Shown here one piece after another: positions 34,266 through 44,480 of a DNA stretch of 64,000 nt. The notes under the pieces are model-generated. The model was not told where the DNA came from and searched no databases. It saw only the letters and a program-made list of their open reading frames with translations. Source of the DNA: Jaltomata sinuosa (lineage: Eukaryota; Streptophyta; Magnoliopsida; Solanales; Solanaceae); the NCBI GenBank assembly GCA_003996215.1, contig QJPP01001783.1, forward strand, positions 765,959-829,958. Direction: 5' to 3'. The position numbers and the translations under genes are program-made. How positions within the stretch are numbered: the stretch's first letter is position 1; each line of letters opens with the position of its first letter.

Positions 34266-36330
34266 GTCAGTCAGTTATTGGTAAGGGAAAAGTTCTCCCA
34301 GGTCTTTTCAAATTCGTCCATACCAACATGACACGAGGCACCGGATTCCTTGGGTGCTCGAAATGGGAACACGTGTAATTTTTCCTTGAGAGGCTCGTAA
34401 ATTCCTCGTCGGGATGGGATAATAGTAGATTTTTCCCTCTAGTCGGTTAGACTCTTAAGGGGAAGGGTTGAAAACTTACGTAGGTTTGTTAATTACGCGG
34501 TCACTTGAGATGGTGAGAGTCCCGAGTTAGTCTCTCTCCTATGGTTTTATTTTGGAATCATTCGGGGATGAACGATGGATAAATTGGTATCTGTTGTAAC
34601 GACCGAGTCTGTCGTTATATAAATTTTTTGATTTCATAAATTTGGGAAAAATGATTAAAAATATGTTTGAAGTAAATAGGGTGATGTCATGGGAAATTTT
34701 TTGATTTTCAGAAATAATCCGGGGTGACGTCACTCCTCTATAGCGATAATTATTTCTCTATAGCGGGGGGTTAGACCGATATAGCGGAATAACGGGAGGT
34801 AGTAGCCTCAGAACGAGATTTTATTAAAAAGATTCTCCTCCTCAGTTAGAAAATATACGAGGGTTTCTCCAAAAACCCTCTGATGCTGCTCCAAGGCTAG
34901 GAAATCATGAGGAGGAGGGGTCATAGCTGGAGGGACGCTGAACAGCGAATTCCAGGACCATCGTTCAGCCGGGAACACCTTCACGGAGACAAAAATGCAT
35001 GGTTGCAGCTGCTTGGCATTCAGGTAGGCTAGGTTTTCATGAGTAGTTAGACATGTTTACATTCTGTATTCATCGTATAGTGGAATGGAGATTTCATATT
35101 TTAGGCCTCCGGGCACGGAGTCTGGCGGATTGGATACTGGTTATTATGGGAATTTAGTTTGCGTGAAGTAAGTGGCTGGTTAGTGATGCGTATAATATGC
35201 TTGTTGTTGTTGTCTTGGTAAAATAAAATGAAAGGTTTGGGGAACCGGGAAAAGGCTTAGAAACCACGGCTAATAAGAATCAGGGACTCCTAGCTGTGGT
35301 TTTCAAGAATGTAAGTGGAAAGAATATAGTCGTCAGTCTTACTAAGGGCTAAGAGGAGGTTTCCATTTTCTTGTTGGGTGGTGGTAAGGTTCCGGAATTC
35401 ACGTAGTTGCTAACGTTTATTAAGAAAGGGAATCGGTTATGTTGTGCTAGAACAAGGGGGCGAACCGGGTTAGTCTTCGGAAGGGATTTGACGGTTCACC
35501 GTCTACCCGGAATGGGGTAGGTGATGGCTTCTGATTCCTGTGAATGTTGTATATTTGTGTACTCTTATCTAAGTGTTTGTATGAATTACATTGCTTAGAG
35601 AAATTGTTTAGAATGTCTACGGGTCCTGTTTTACAGTCTGTGGATTGAACGGTGTGTTGCTTGTTGGTTTTACAAGTTGTTTGTTCATTATTTGACAGTA
35701 AATTAATTGACATTCAGTTGGCTCGGGTACCACACCTGGTACAAAATACTAACGGTTGGCTCGGGTACCATGCCTTATACGGGTATAAAAAATGGTTATC
35801 TCGGGTACCACGCCTGGTACGGGATACTGATAGTTGGCTCGGGTACCACGCCTGGTACATGTTTATTTTACTGCATCATTGCATTGATATTGTTGTATGG
35901 CATTGACTGTTATTGGTTCCGTGAGTGGGCCGAGCTGTTTTATTGAAATGTGATATTTGTTGGTGGTCCTTGAGTGACCGAAAATATTTTTATATCTATT
36001 GAGTTGGTCTTGGGAGGATATTTCCTCAGAGATTATTGATACCCAATTCCAAACGGAATTAAAAATCGAGGAAGCCCTTCGTTCGGAAAGAGTGCAAGAC
36101 ACGTCTCTTTTTGAGAAAAGGCACCAGATTCGGGGGGAACTCTTCTATCCTAATGGGAAGCCATTATCATATAAAACCTACTTGGACCACCTATCAGAGA
36201 TAGAGAACTATGGGACCCATCGCAGCCTGCCTTATAAAAGGGTTTTGCAAGCGGGTTCGACCAGAAATGCTATGCTTACACACAAGACTACCCCTCTTCC
36301 CGAAAGCTTCACAGGGACTACTTTAGGATA

Positions 36331-36398
36331 TGAGACCTTAGTCGGGATGCATAGGTTAGTCAACCTACGAGCACGGAAGAGCGTGGTACCGCTACCCC
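36331..36398 (+). repeat. Inverted repeat, left arm (68 bp)
   Basis: Starts tgagaccttagtcgggatgc and ends ggtaccgctacccc. The reverse complement of 36655-36722 matches with three mismatches by hand alignment. Confidence 0.85.
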
Positions 36399-36654
36399 CG
36401 ACAGATAGAGCGAAGAGTCCATAAGGAGAAGAGCCAAGGCTTGTCGTAGATAAGAGTTGTATACAATAAGTTTGAGTCGTATATCTTATTCGCGAGAATT
36501 TCGGGGTCTCAAAGAGGCGTGAAAACGCATAAGAACTCTTGAATGGAAAAGAGATGTAACTCCAGTTCCTTCGGAGCAGCCGAAAATGGCTGTCCCTATT
36601 GTATTTTAGATGGAGTTCATCTATAGGGCTAAGAATCTTACTTTTACTTAGAGA

Positions 36655-36722
36655 GGGGTAGCGGTACCACGCTCTTCTGTGCTCGTAGGTTGATTCACCT
36701 ATGCATCCCGACTAAGGTCTCA
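36655..36722 (-). repeat. Inverted repeat, right arm (68 bp)
   Basis: Starts ggggtagcggtaccacgctc and ends ccgactaaggtctca. Pairs with 36331-36398 across a 256-base spacer. Confidence 0.85.
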
Positions 36723-37378
36723 CAAACGTGCACTTCCCTTAGGCCGGGTTGTCTGCTTAACACTTAGGTGTTGTCTAGAGGGGATCCCTGAGTGGGTCCG
36801 GGCTATATTTGTATGGTTAATCAGTTGTAGTTGTTCATGATCATATGATTTATCGGGTTGCATGTGAGAACTAGGCCGGGGAGGGGGTTGGAGGATGGAA
36901 ATTAAATTACATTATTTGCAGTCATGTTTTTTCCTATTTTGTTAATGATGGTAGGAGTGAATTCGGGTCGATCAATGATGCCTACCAGTACGTGTGTTTG
37001 TACTGATTCTACTCTTGTTATACCTTTTGGGGTATAGTTTGGTTGCAGGGTTGGTGATGTTTCATAGGTTCACAGCGATAAGGATCTCCAGCAGCTTCTG
37101 TCCTTCGATTCCATGACGGAAGTTGTGTCTTTTTTTTCTTGTATAAATCTTGTAGTAGCTTTTGTACCTATTTAAACTAGATCCTAGGGAGGGGCAATTC
37201 AAGTGTAAAACTATTTTCTGTTTTCAAATGTTGTAATCACAAGGTTTTTATAATAAAAGGAAGGTTATTTTGCTACTTTCTATTTTCCGCATGTTACCTG
37301 TTGGACGGGTGGTGAGGGTTCGTCTATATAGGTGGTTAGAGTAGGCGCTTGCACGGCCTGATGGGTTGAGTCGTGACA

Positions 37379-37383
37379 CTTCA
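37379..37383. repeat. Target-site duplication, right copy (cttca)
   Basis: Identical to 29107-29111. Confidence 0.85.
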
Positions 37384-38250
37384 AATCTAAAATAAGTATT
37401 ATTCGTACATGGTGCTATTTGATATTGTGATTTTTTTTTTATCTTTTCTTAAAATACTATTTAACTTTACTGACAATGTTTGACATAATTTGGTGCACTT
37501 GGATTATCCATTTCTAAATTCTCATTACTTTTTTAATATTTCACTTTTTCATTAATATTTCACTTAAAGAAATGAACTTATTATCCATTCGACTACCTCT
37601 CTCTCCTTTGAATGAAATTGGTGTTTGTTATTCATTCAATCACAAAATTTGATTGTAAATCAAAGAAATAATTACTCAAGTTTCAGACGAATGTGTGAAA
37701 ATATTAAGGGAGAAAATCGTGCAAGAATATTAAAGGAAGATATTTTTAGAAAAAAGAATTATGAAAGAAGATTAGAAAGGAAAATATTGAGTAGAGATAT
37801 TTTAGGAAGGAGATTAGGAAGGAGAGATTCGGGAATTTATTTTTACCATAATTTTTTAAAACTCATTTGTTAAGTTTTCATAAAATTCTCATGTTATGTA
37901 TTGAAAAGTAAAAATTCTTGTTATAACTTGTAATACTTAATCTTATTTAGTATATTTATATTTTTTTCTCAACAAAAAATTAATATTTTACATAGGTTTG
38001 AACTCACAATCCATCACATAAAAAATTCAAGCTTCAATCACCAGGTTAGCAGGCAACTTTTACACAAGCAGCCAAAAAAAAGACCATGAAATGGACAGTT
38101 GCATCAGCACAAATGATGCTTCTTATATAAAAGAATATAATGTATATGTAATGCACCCCTCACACGACACCAAAAATGTGTGGATTGAGTCTTTAAATAT
38201 TTTCGTTCTCATTTAAGTTTTAATTACAATCTAATTTACTAAGGCTATTA
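37384..38250. other. AT-rich intergenic DNA, no gene seen
   Basis: The 82-residue plus-strand ORF at 37625-37873 is Lys/Arg/Glu-rich by composition and has no recognisable motif. Confidence 0.55.
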
Positions 38251-39472
38251 CGATAAATTTGATTTAGTGGATGTTTCTTCCAATTGATTACAATTTAATT
38301 TAGTGCATTAACATATTTTTACCCTTGTTCAGAGAAAAAGTTTGCCAAGTATTTTTCAATCTGATTTAGAATAGTTTTTGATACAGACATAGAAGCCAAG
38401 TGTAAAATTTGAGATGGCAAAACTTATTGAATTATAATAACTTTACCACCATATGACAATAAATTTCCTTGCCACCCTTCAATTCTTTTAAAGATTTTTG
38501 AAGTCATTTTTGCATAGTGTAAGATCCTCTTTCTTTCGGTGCAAATGGAAAACTCAAGGTAGATGAAGGAAAATCTTTTACCTTTAAAACCTATTATCAT
38601 GTTAATTCTATGATGAGTACCAGTAGAATCATGAGAGGAAGTTAGACACATACTCTAATTATCTTTATTAATTTTTTGTCCAGACACCTTCTCATATTAT
38701 TTTTAGTTGTCTAAGAATAGATTTAAAGGAGTATTTATCTCAAGAAATAAAGAGAATGACATCATTAGCATAAGCTAAATGGTTGATCCTAGGACCATCC
38801 ATGTTCATGTTATAACCAATGTATATAACCTTATCAAAAACTTTGTTCAGCAGAATAGACAATAGTTCATAAGTAAGACAAAAGAGAAGGAGACAAAGTA
38901 TCTCCATGTTAAAGTCATGTGATCGAGCGGAAGATTATTTTTTTTTCACCATTAATAATTATTGAGTACCAAATATCTAGAAGTAATCTCCAACCAATAT
39001 CCATCAAGATTTCATAGAAACCAAATCTTCTACCATAATTATGATGCCCTATCATAAGCTTTTTTCATAATTAATTTGAAAATCAAGTTTGACTTACTCC
39101 CTCTTTTAATACTATGAATAATCTCCTAAGTTAGTAAAATATTTTCAGTAATAAGTCTACTACTAATAATCTTAGACTTATTTTCAGAGATTAATTTAGG
39201 GAGAAAAATATTTAGTCTGGAGGCCAAGATTTTGAAAATAATTTTGTTAAAAGAATCGATAAACTAAAAGGTCTAAACTGAGAGAAATTGCTAGGATTTT
39301 CTACTTTATGTAATAACATATAAGAAAATATGTGTGATGCACTTGACTAATCTTTTACCACAGAAGAATCTATGAATAAAGTTTATTAACTCGGTCTTAA
39401 TGATATACTAATATTTTTGAAAAAAGAGCCCATTGAAATCATATGGACCACATGTACTATTGAGGCTGCGAT
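38250..39472 (-). pseudogene. LINE reverse transcriptase, C-terminal half, broken
   Basis: Minus strand. The RT catalytic box reads HLAYANDVILF (about 38756-38795) where LINEs have YADD, so the first catalytic Asp is Asn. Downstream, GFKGKRFSFIYLEFSICTER and FKRIEGWQGNLLSYGGKVII (38651-38424) are the usual plant L1-type 'thumb' motifs, followed by ILNQIEKYLANFF. Upstream, GPYDFNGLFFQK lies just right of 39390 in the order expected for RT. Many stops and frameshifts. The reading continues on the far side of the CACTA element at 44481, so both parts are one LINE. Confidence 0.8.
39470..39472. repeat. Target-site duplication, left copy (gat) of the CACTA element
   Basis: 3-bp duplication, the length expected for CACTA, matching 44478-44480. 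Confidence 0.65.
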
Positions 39473-39499
39473 CGCTACAATATTTTAGGCTTTTAGCCA

Positions 39500-39800
39500 C
39501 CCTTGTAAAGTATGACCTAAACTAGCAAAAAGTGTGGCCTTTGATCAAAGGCTACACTTTTTGACTTTAGGCAATACTTTTTGAGGGGTGGCCTAAAGAG
39601 GCGTAACCCTTGACTTTAGGTCACGCTTTTTAAGTGTTATAGCAGCTACGCTTAAAAAGCGTGGCCAATGAGGTACAAAGGCCACGCTTTGTAGCATCTC
39701 ATTAGCAACACTTTTATTTGATAAAACTACACTTTAAAGCGTGGTCTTTGCTTTGTTATTGGTCACACTTTAAAAGCGTAGCCTTTTATGCCTCCACTAC
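39500..39800. repeat. CACTA left subterminal repeats
   Basis: At least ten copies of an 8-11-base core aaagcgtggcc or ggccacgcttt, in both orientations, e.g. aaaaagcgtggcc near 39655 and ggccacgctttgtag near 39679. Confidence 0.8.
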
Positions 39801-39960
39801 AACAACACTTATAAAGTGTAATCTTTTATTATGTATATGCCACAATTTATAATTAATAAGCCGCACAATTGACATCCCTATAGCCACGACATTGTATAGA
39901 ATTTTTATAGCCACAATTTTTAATTGAAAGATAATAATTTTGATTTGCATATATTCACTG

Positions 39961-39961
39961 A

Positions 39962-40014
<53 letters not shown>

Positions 40015-40040
40015 CATACACACACACACACACACACACA
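39961..40040. repeat. (CT)n and (CA)n microsatellite pair
   Basis: About 50 bases of ct repeat, a short break, then about 24 bases of ca repeat ending in tatata. Confidence 0.95.
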
Positions 40041-41370
40041 TATATAAATAATCTCAAGCACAAAATTACTCAATAAATAATTCAAATGTGTAGATTTGTA
40101 ATTAACTTCGAAAGAAAAATGTCTTACACCACACATTCTTAGAAAGAATAGTTTAAAGATCTATTCTAGCGATGAATTTCGCACAAAATCAAATGTATTC
40201 AAACATATAATACAATAGTTCAAAAACTCTTTATCGTTTACTTCAACAGATCGAGTTGACTTGTGACTACCATTCAAATTTGATCACCCACATTTTTCTA
40301 CACATTAAGAATAAAATTAAAAATTAGAAAATATTCATGCTCAACACTAGTCGTGGTTCATAAAATTGAGTGATAGCTAACCTCAGGCATCAACTGGTGA
40401 AGGAAGGTTAGATCCAACACACCCTGGTAAAATCTATTTGAAATTTAGCATAAGAGAAGCACATCCCTTCCTATTATATAGTTTGAAATATCATAGATAT
40501 CATCTTATCTGGCATATGTCACAGTAAAGATAGTAGTATCATGTTACATGGAAAAAAGTTATAAATCTCACCATAAATCAACAACATAAAACCTGCACAA
40601 ACAAAAAATTTATATCACCGAGTAGTGGTGTAGCAAGTTAAGCTGGTGTAATATTGTCCATCTACTAAAATTGAAACCTACAAATATTAATGAAGAAGAC
40701 ATCAAGACAAAAAGAAAAAGATAGAAAATATAGGGATCATCCTCCAGCATATGCTGGACTTGTTTCAAGTGGGAATATCTCAAAGTTTTTCACTGTATTA
40801 AACTTGGGCATATTGAAGATACATTCAGTAGACATCACGCTAAATGAATAGTACGACCTCAATCCGTGCATTCAAGAGATCGGCAAAAGATTGGAAAAAT
40901 GACATGATTATTTTGTTGAAACAAAAGAACTTTTTCAGTTCTAATATATTGATTTCACTTACATGATAATAAACAAATGCAAAGCTGTATATAGAAGGTT
41001 AACAATGCTTTCATTTTTGAAAAGTACTTGCCTAGCTTGTAGATGGAGAGAATTACAAGGTTCCTGAATAACACATAATTCTCATGATCACAAAGTGAAA
41101 TGTCCAATATTACTCTGATGTGAGTTGTCAGTTATAATATTATACTTAGTCTAGTATAATGTCTGATAAAAAAAATTAAACATCATTGCCTACAGGAACA
41201 AAGGGACGCAAATTAACTAAAAAGAAGCAAAATAAAAAATATCTCAATAAATATTTAAGAAACCATGGTAATATGATATCCAAGTCTCAGCTAACTCTGT
41301 TAAATGCTTCTCAGATAGGTATAATTGTAGACTATTTCATTTTTCAAATTCGGTAATACAAATGTTTTAC

Positions 41371-41474
41371 CTTCCAACATCTTCCTTCAACACCCTTGTC
41401 GATTGTCTGTCTAGAAGCATGAACAACTCTCCTTCAGGATAGTAATCAGTTATTAGACAGATATGAATTTTGGT
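41371..41474 (-). pseudogene. Phototropin exon 6 of 6 (hinge)
   Basis: 104 bp, open: TKIHICLITDYYPEGELFML and then LDRQSTRVLKEDVGR. Acceptor ttccag and donor gtaaaa are intact. The next expected exon (alpha-E and catalytic loop) was not found to the left. Confidence 0.88.
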
Positions 41475-41726
41475 CTGGAAGACAACAAAATTCAATAATC
41501 CATAATTGTAAGTAATATCAAAATGGTATACATTTATTAAGGAGGTGAGAGAGTAGATTATGTCAAAAGTAACAAGGGTGGTTAAGTTTTTTCACGATGC
41601 AGAATCACACGTTGAATACTCCGGAGGATTCAAGTCTACATGCACTTGCATTCCCTACTCAACAGTTTTCTCGATATATGGAAACTACATATTATGATCC
41701 CTTTCATCAAGTTACATGTATCTAAC

Positions 41727-41807
41727 CTGAAACGATGTAAGAAGTGCTGAAATAAAAGGGTGGTCTAACATATCTAGGATTTCTTATTCTGCACAAGATC
41801 TATGCAC
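41727..41807 (-). pseudogene. Phototropin exon 5 of 6 (alpha-C region)
   Basis: Exactly 27 codons, VHRSCAE, a TAA, EILDMLDHPFISALLTSFQ. Acceptor ctgtag and donor gttaga are intact. Confidence 0.88.
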
Positions 41808-42290
41808 CTACAGAAAAGATAAGAGATTCTTATTGAAGATAGAAGAAAGAGAGAGTGTAAGTTTACATGTTAGAATGGGAACAAAGCTTCATATATACCA
41901 AAGTTAAGATTTGCTTAGTTTCAATCACATCTAAATATTAATTTTTATATAACATCTGTAATAAACCAATTGAGGAAGAGAGAGATGTCATTACATAAGA
42001 TGCATAAATTTAAAAATTCAATTGGAGAAGCCAAATGTTAAGAGTAGGTATTTTGCAAATTCAAGGGGCCACTATCTGTAGCCCAGGCAAATAAAAAATA
42101 ATTCAACAAAAAAGGAATCAGAAACAGGTTTAGAAACCTATGAAGCTAGAATTCAAAGTATTCTCTTCAAAAGGATGCATAAGGGTATAACCAAAGACAA
42201 TCTTTACAGAACTACATAGCTTTGTAAATATAATTCATAAAGGTGGGAGAAATTCAGCCACATGTGTGATCCTGCAATTTAATTCTCTAC

Positions 42291-42360
42291 CTTATTTTGA
42301 TTAAGCATTATATTCTTATCCATTGCTTTCATAGCAAAATGCTGGTCAGTTCACATGTAC
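42291..42360 (-). pseudogene. Phototropin exon 4 of 6 (ATP-binding lysine)
   Basis: The 3' part reads FAMKAMDKNIMLNQNK, with the Lys of AMK as the usual ATP-contacting residue. The 5' part has small deletions. Donor gtagag is intact. Confidence 0.85.
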
Positions 42361-42449
42361 TTCCCAAGTTAATCAAGATAGCAAAAATATTTATTTTGGA
42401 TGACTATAGCGTACTACAGTGGGACAATCATGTTTTTAATAAAATGTAC

Positions 42450-42525
42450 CTGCCAGTATCACCCGATCCAATAATTTAATTGGCTTAAAATACTTCAAGC
42501 CTATCGGTTCTTCACTCTCCATGAT
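42450..42525 (-). pseudogene. Phototropin exon 3 of 6 (glycine-rich loop)
   Basis: Reads IMESEEPIGLKYFKPIKLL; after one missing base the second frame gives GSGDTG, the ATP-binding loop of the kinase. Acceptor AG and donor gtacat are intact. Confidence 0.85.
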
Positions 42526-43042
42526 CTGCAACTCTCAAACCTCTTAGTGATGAAAGGGGAAGTGAACCTCAAACTAAAATTATTATCAAGGAATATAAAG
42601 AGAATTTTTATATAAATACCCAGCCAAATTTAATGTTTACTTTTTTTAACTGGTATACGTAGATCATATATTAATTGTAGCCGATTATAAATATATTATA
42701 CATGTATAGTGTACATCTACCAGTTATTATTAGTTTATGCAATTGGATAGGCAACTATATATGTTAATTCTTCATATAAAAATTAGACTACAGAATTTAT
42801 ACTATACTGAGAATGAATTATGAGATGTTGATCTTCATACAATTTTAATAAACTCAGAAAGCCAACATGAAAGATGATAAGCATAATGTTGAAGGATCAC
42901 TAATCCAGACAAAAAATGGCACAATGGAGGAATGCTGAAATTTTGAAATATTACCATTCTTCTGAGCAAGCACATTTTATGTGCACATATATAGTTGTTT
43001 ATGGAAAACCAACAGATGAGTGTAAGCAAAAATTCTATTTAT

Positions 43043-43132
43043 CTTTTGTATTTATTTCCAAGATGGGATGTCCTTCCTATGAGGCTTTGGCTGAACAACT
43101 TTTGAAAGATATCTCCACAAATCCTTTGGTTT
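43043..43132 (-). pseudogene. Phototropin exon 2 of 6 (linker to kinase)
   Basis: Reads KPKDLWRYLSKVVQPKPHRK then DIPSWK and a TAA before IQK. Acceptor ctgcag is intact; the donor is AT. The plus-strand ORF at 42916-43158 is its shadow. Confidence 0.85.
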
Positions 43133-43221
43133 CTGCAGGTAAGTTCAGCACTTTGTGATACTCATACAATTCAACACCTACAAATAGTCTTAACCAGTCA
43201 TATTTAACATTTTGAAATTAT

Positions 43222-43281
43222 CGAATTGGCATTTGAAAGCTCTAGAACTGATTCATCAATATTTTCAGCAGTTTCTTTCAC
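43222..43281 (-). pseudogene. Phototropin exon 1 of 6 (linker after LOV2)
   Basis: Reads VKETAENIDESVLELSNANS, an open 20-codon block after an AG acceptor. The donor after it is AT instead of GT. Confidence 0.8.
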
Positions 43282-44214
43282 CTGACAGGGAATTAAATGA
43301 AAAATCTTGATCAACATAGTGCCTTACCACTCAAGTGAAGACCATATATGACACATCAAACATGTATTAATTTCTGTTAGTGTATACAAATCTTTAACAT
43401 CCCCAAATAATGATGAAATTGACCCAGGTCTGATTTTTCTCTTTTTCTTAAAGCATTTTGATATCATTATCCAAATAAGTTTATCATGGGTTGTAAGATG
43501 ATAATAATTTCTTACCATGTCATGACACTAATACTAAGCCAAACTCAACTTCAAGTCAACCACAGATCTTCCTGTGATGCGGTTCCATATGACCAAAATT
43601 CGATCTACTCAATAAGATATATAATCACAGCCAACATGTAACTATAAACAATTACTATGTGTACAAAAACTTTTAAACAGAGAAGTGGAAACTAACTGTT
43701 CAGATATAAATTCATCGAAATACCCTAAAAATTGGCAAAAATTTAAATCAATTTTCAAATTCACAGAGAACAGTTCCTCAAAACAGTCACATAAAGGTTA
43801 GAAAATGTAAAATTTTTAGAGTGCTGAAACCATACCTGAATAATTCACAGAGAACAATTCTTCTGTTCTTATATGGCACACTGAAATAGAAAGATTTGTA
43901 TTTTTGTTTATTGAAATTTCATTGTTAGAGCATATGTTCTTGGTTCCAATTTTTCTTGGTAACTTATCATTGTCGAAGATGAAGATACAGAGAGATTCAA
44001 CTGAGTGCTTCGCTGAAGTGCTCAAACAAGACCTAATGTTAGCAGAAGCCGAGTTGAAGCCCAGAAAGAGAAATATTTTTCCTTTCAAATGAGGAAAACT
44101 TTTATGGTTGTGAAGTCGATCTTTTGGGATTTAGAATTTTTATCACGGGGAAAGCTTTTCGAAGCTAAAATAGTTCTGGAGGGAAGTCAAGTTCAATAAA
44201 AAAATTTATGATAA

Positions 44215-44460
44215 TATTAGAACACACTTATAAAGTGTTGCCTAAAGTGTAATAATAGATATAATTAAGTGTTGTCAATTATTTCATCATTTAGCAACAC
44301 TGGAAAAGCATACCTATAATTCAAATGAGCACGCTTTACAGGCGTTGCCTTATAAGTTGTAGCCAAAAGCTTTAAACATAAGAACACGCTTCCAAAGTGT
44401 GCTATTAGATATTTTTGGTAAAAATTTATAAATGTGGTTTAGAATTAGTGTGGGCTTAGG
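44215..44460. repeat. CACTA right subterminal repeats
   Basis: Related to the left end but more decayed: acacttataaagtgttgcc, acgctttacaggcgttgcc and acacgcttccaaagtgtgc. Confidence 0.7.
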
Positions 44461-44477
44461 GCAAATTTGTTGTAGTA

Positions 44478-44480
44478 GAT
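44478..44480. repeat. Target-site duplication, right copy (gat) of the CACTA element
   Basis: Matches 39470-39472. Confidence 0.65.

Larger units (their letters stand above)
36014..36738. other. Mitochondria-like DNA inserted in the 3' LTR
   Basis: Comparison with the 5' LTR shows a clean break after gagttggtcttgg (36013) and resumption at aggccgggttgtctgctt (36740). The 725-bp insert has near-balanced base composition and reads open for about 137 codons on the plus strand (to 36421-36423), with RTRNA-free, protein-like content such as FYPNGKPLSYKTYLDHLSEI and GTHRSLPYKRVLQAG. Style and composition suggest a plant mitochondrial genome segment, but I could not match it to a named mitochondrial gene. 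It has an internal inverted repeat (see 36331 and 36655). About three bases of LTR are missing at the junction, and no target duplication is visible. Confidence 0.55.
29112..37378 (+). mobile_element. Complete non-autonomous LTR element with antisense ORF
   Basis: Two long LTRs (29112-31183 and 34595-37378) start TGTAACGA and end GTCGTGACA, and the whole is framed by the 5-bp duplication cttca. A tRNA-Met primer site follows the left LTR at 31186. The 3.4-kb internal region has no gag, protease, integrase or RT on the plus strand. It holds a leader with palindromes, an antisense ORF (33438-32377), and a 3' non-coding part ending attggtatct two bases before the right LTR. Long LTRs plus a non-coding sense internal region fit a LARD-like non-autonomous element mobilised by a partner, probably Gypsy-type by LTR style. 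The right LTR carries a later 725-bp insert. Confidence 0.85.
34595..37378 (+). repeat. 3' LTR of the non-autonomous element, with insert
   Basis: Homologous to 29112-31183; its own sequence is about 2059 bp once 36014-36738 is removed. It holds its own palindrome array (34736-34785) and hairpin units (35716-35862). Confidence 0.88.
41371..43281 (-). pseudogene. Captured phototropin fragment (LOV2 linker to kinase hinge), six exons
   Basis: Six separated blocks on the minus strand occur in the order of a phototropin blue-light receptor kinase: the post-LOV2 linker (VKETAENIDESVLELS), KVVQPKPHRKD...PSWK, EEPIGLKYFKPIKLL plus glycine loop GSGDTG, FAMKAMDKNIML, HRSCAE*EILDMLDHPF and TKIHICLITDYYPEGELF. 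The AMK lysine and the alpha-C region are recognisable. LOV domains, the catalytic loop and the activation segment are not found. Introns are kept, with AG acceptors and four GT donors intact, so the copy came from genomic DNA and not from mRNA. Two in-frame stops, one 1-base loss and two donors changed GT to AT show it is dead. It lies wholly inside the CACTA element. I am confident of the family from these motifs; which phototropin paralogue is unknown. Confidence 0.85.
39473..44477. mobile_element. CACTA transposon inside the LINE, carrying host gene fragments
   Basis: The left end reads CGCTACAATATTTTAGGC. The right end, read inward, is TACTACAACAAATTTGCCC. Both are one step from CACTACAA. 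A 3-bp duplication (gat) flanks the element, and LINE RT closes in frame-like order when it is removed. Both ends have dense subterminal repeats built on aaagcgtggcc in both orientations (39500-39790 and 44215-44420), as known for CACTA transposase binding sites. I found no transposase, so it is likely non-autonomous. The middle carries exons of a phototropin-like gene (41371-43281, minus) and a microsatellite (39961-40040). Length 5005 bp. Confidence 0.8.

Noticed and set aside
39786..40013. 75-residue ORF starting with Arg-Glu repeats
   Set aside because: Translation of the (CT)n microsatellite on the minus strand.
42916..43158. 80-residue plus-strand ORF
   Set aside because: It is the reverse-strand shadow of the captured phototropin exon 2.
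41371..43281. A functional phototropin gene
   Set aside because: Only the linker and kinase N-lobe are present, with in-frame stops, a one-base loss and two broken splice donors, all inside a transposon.
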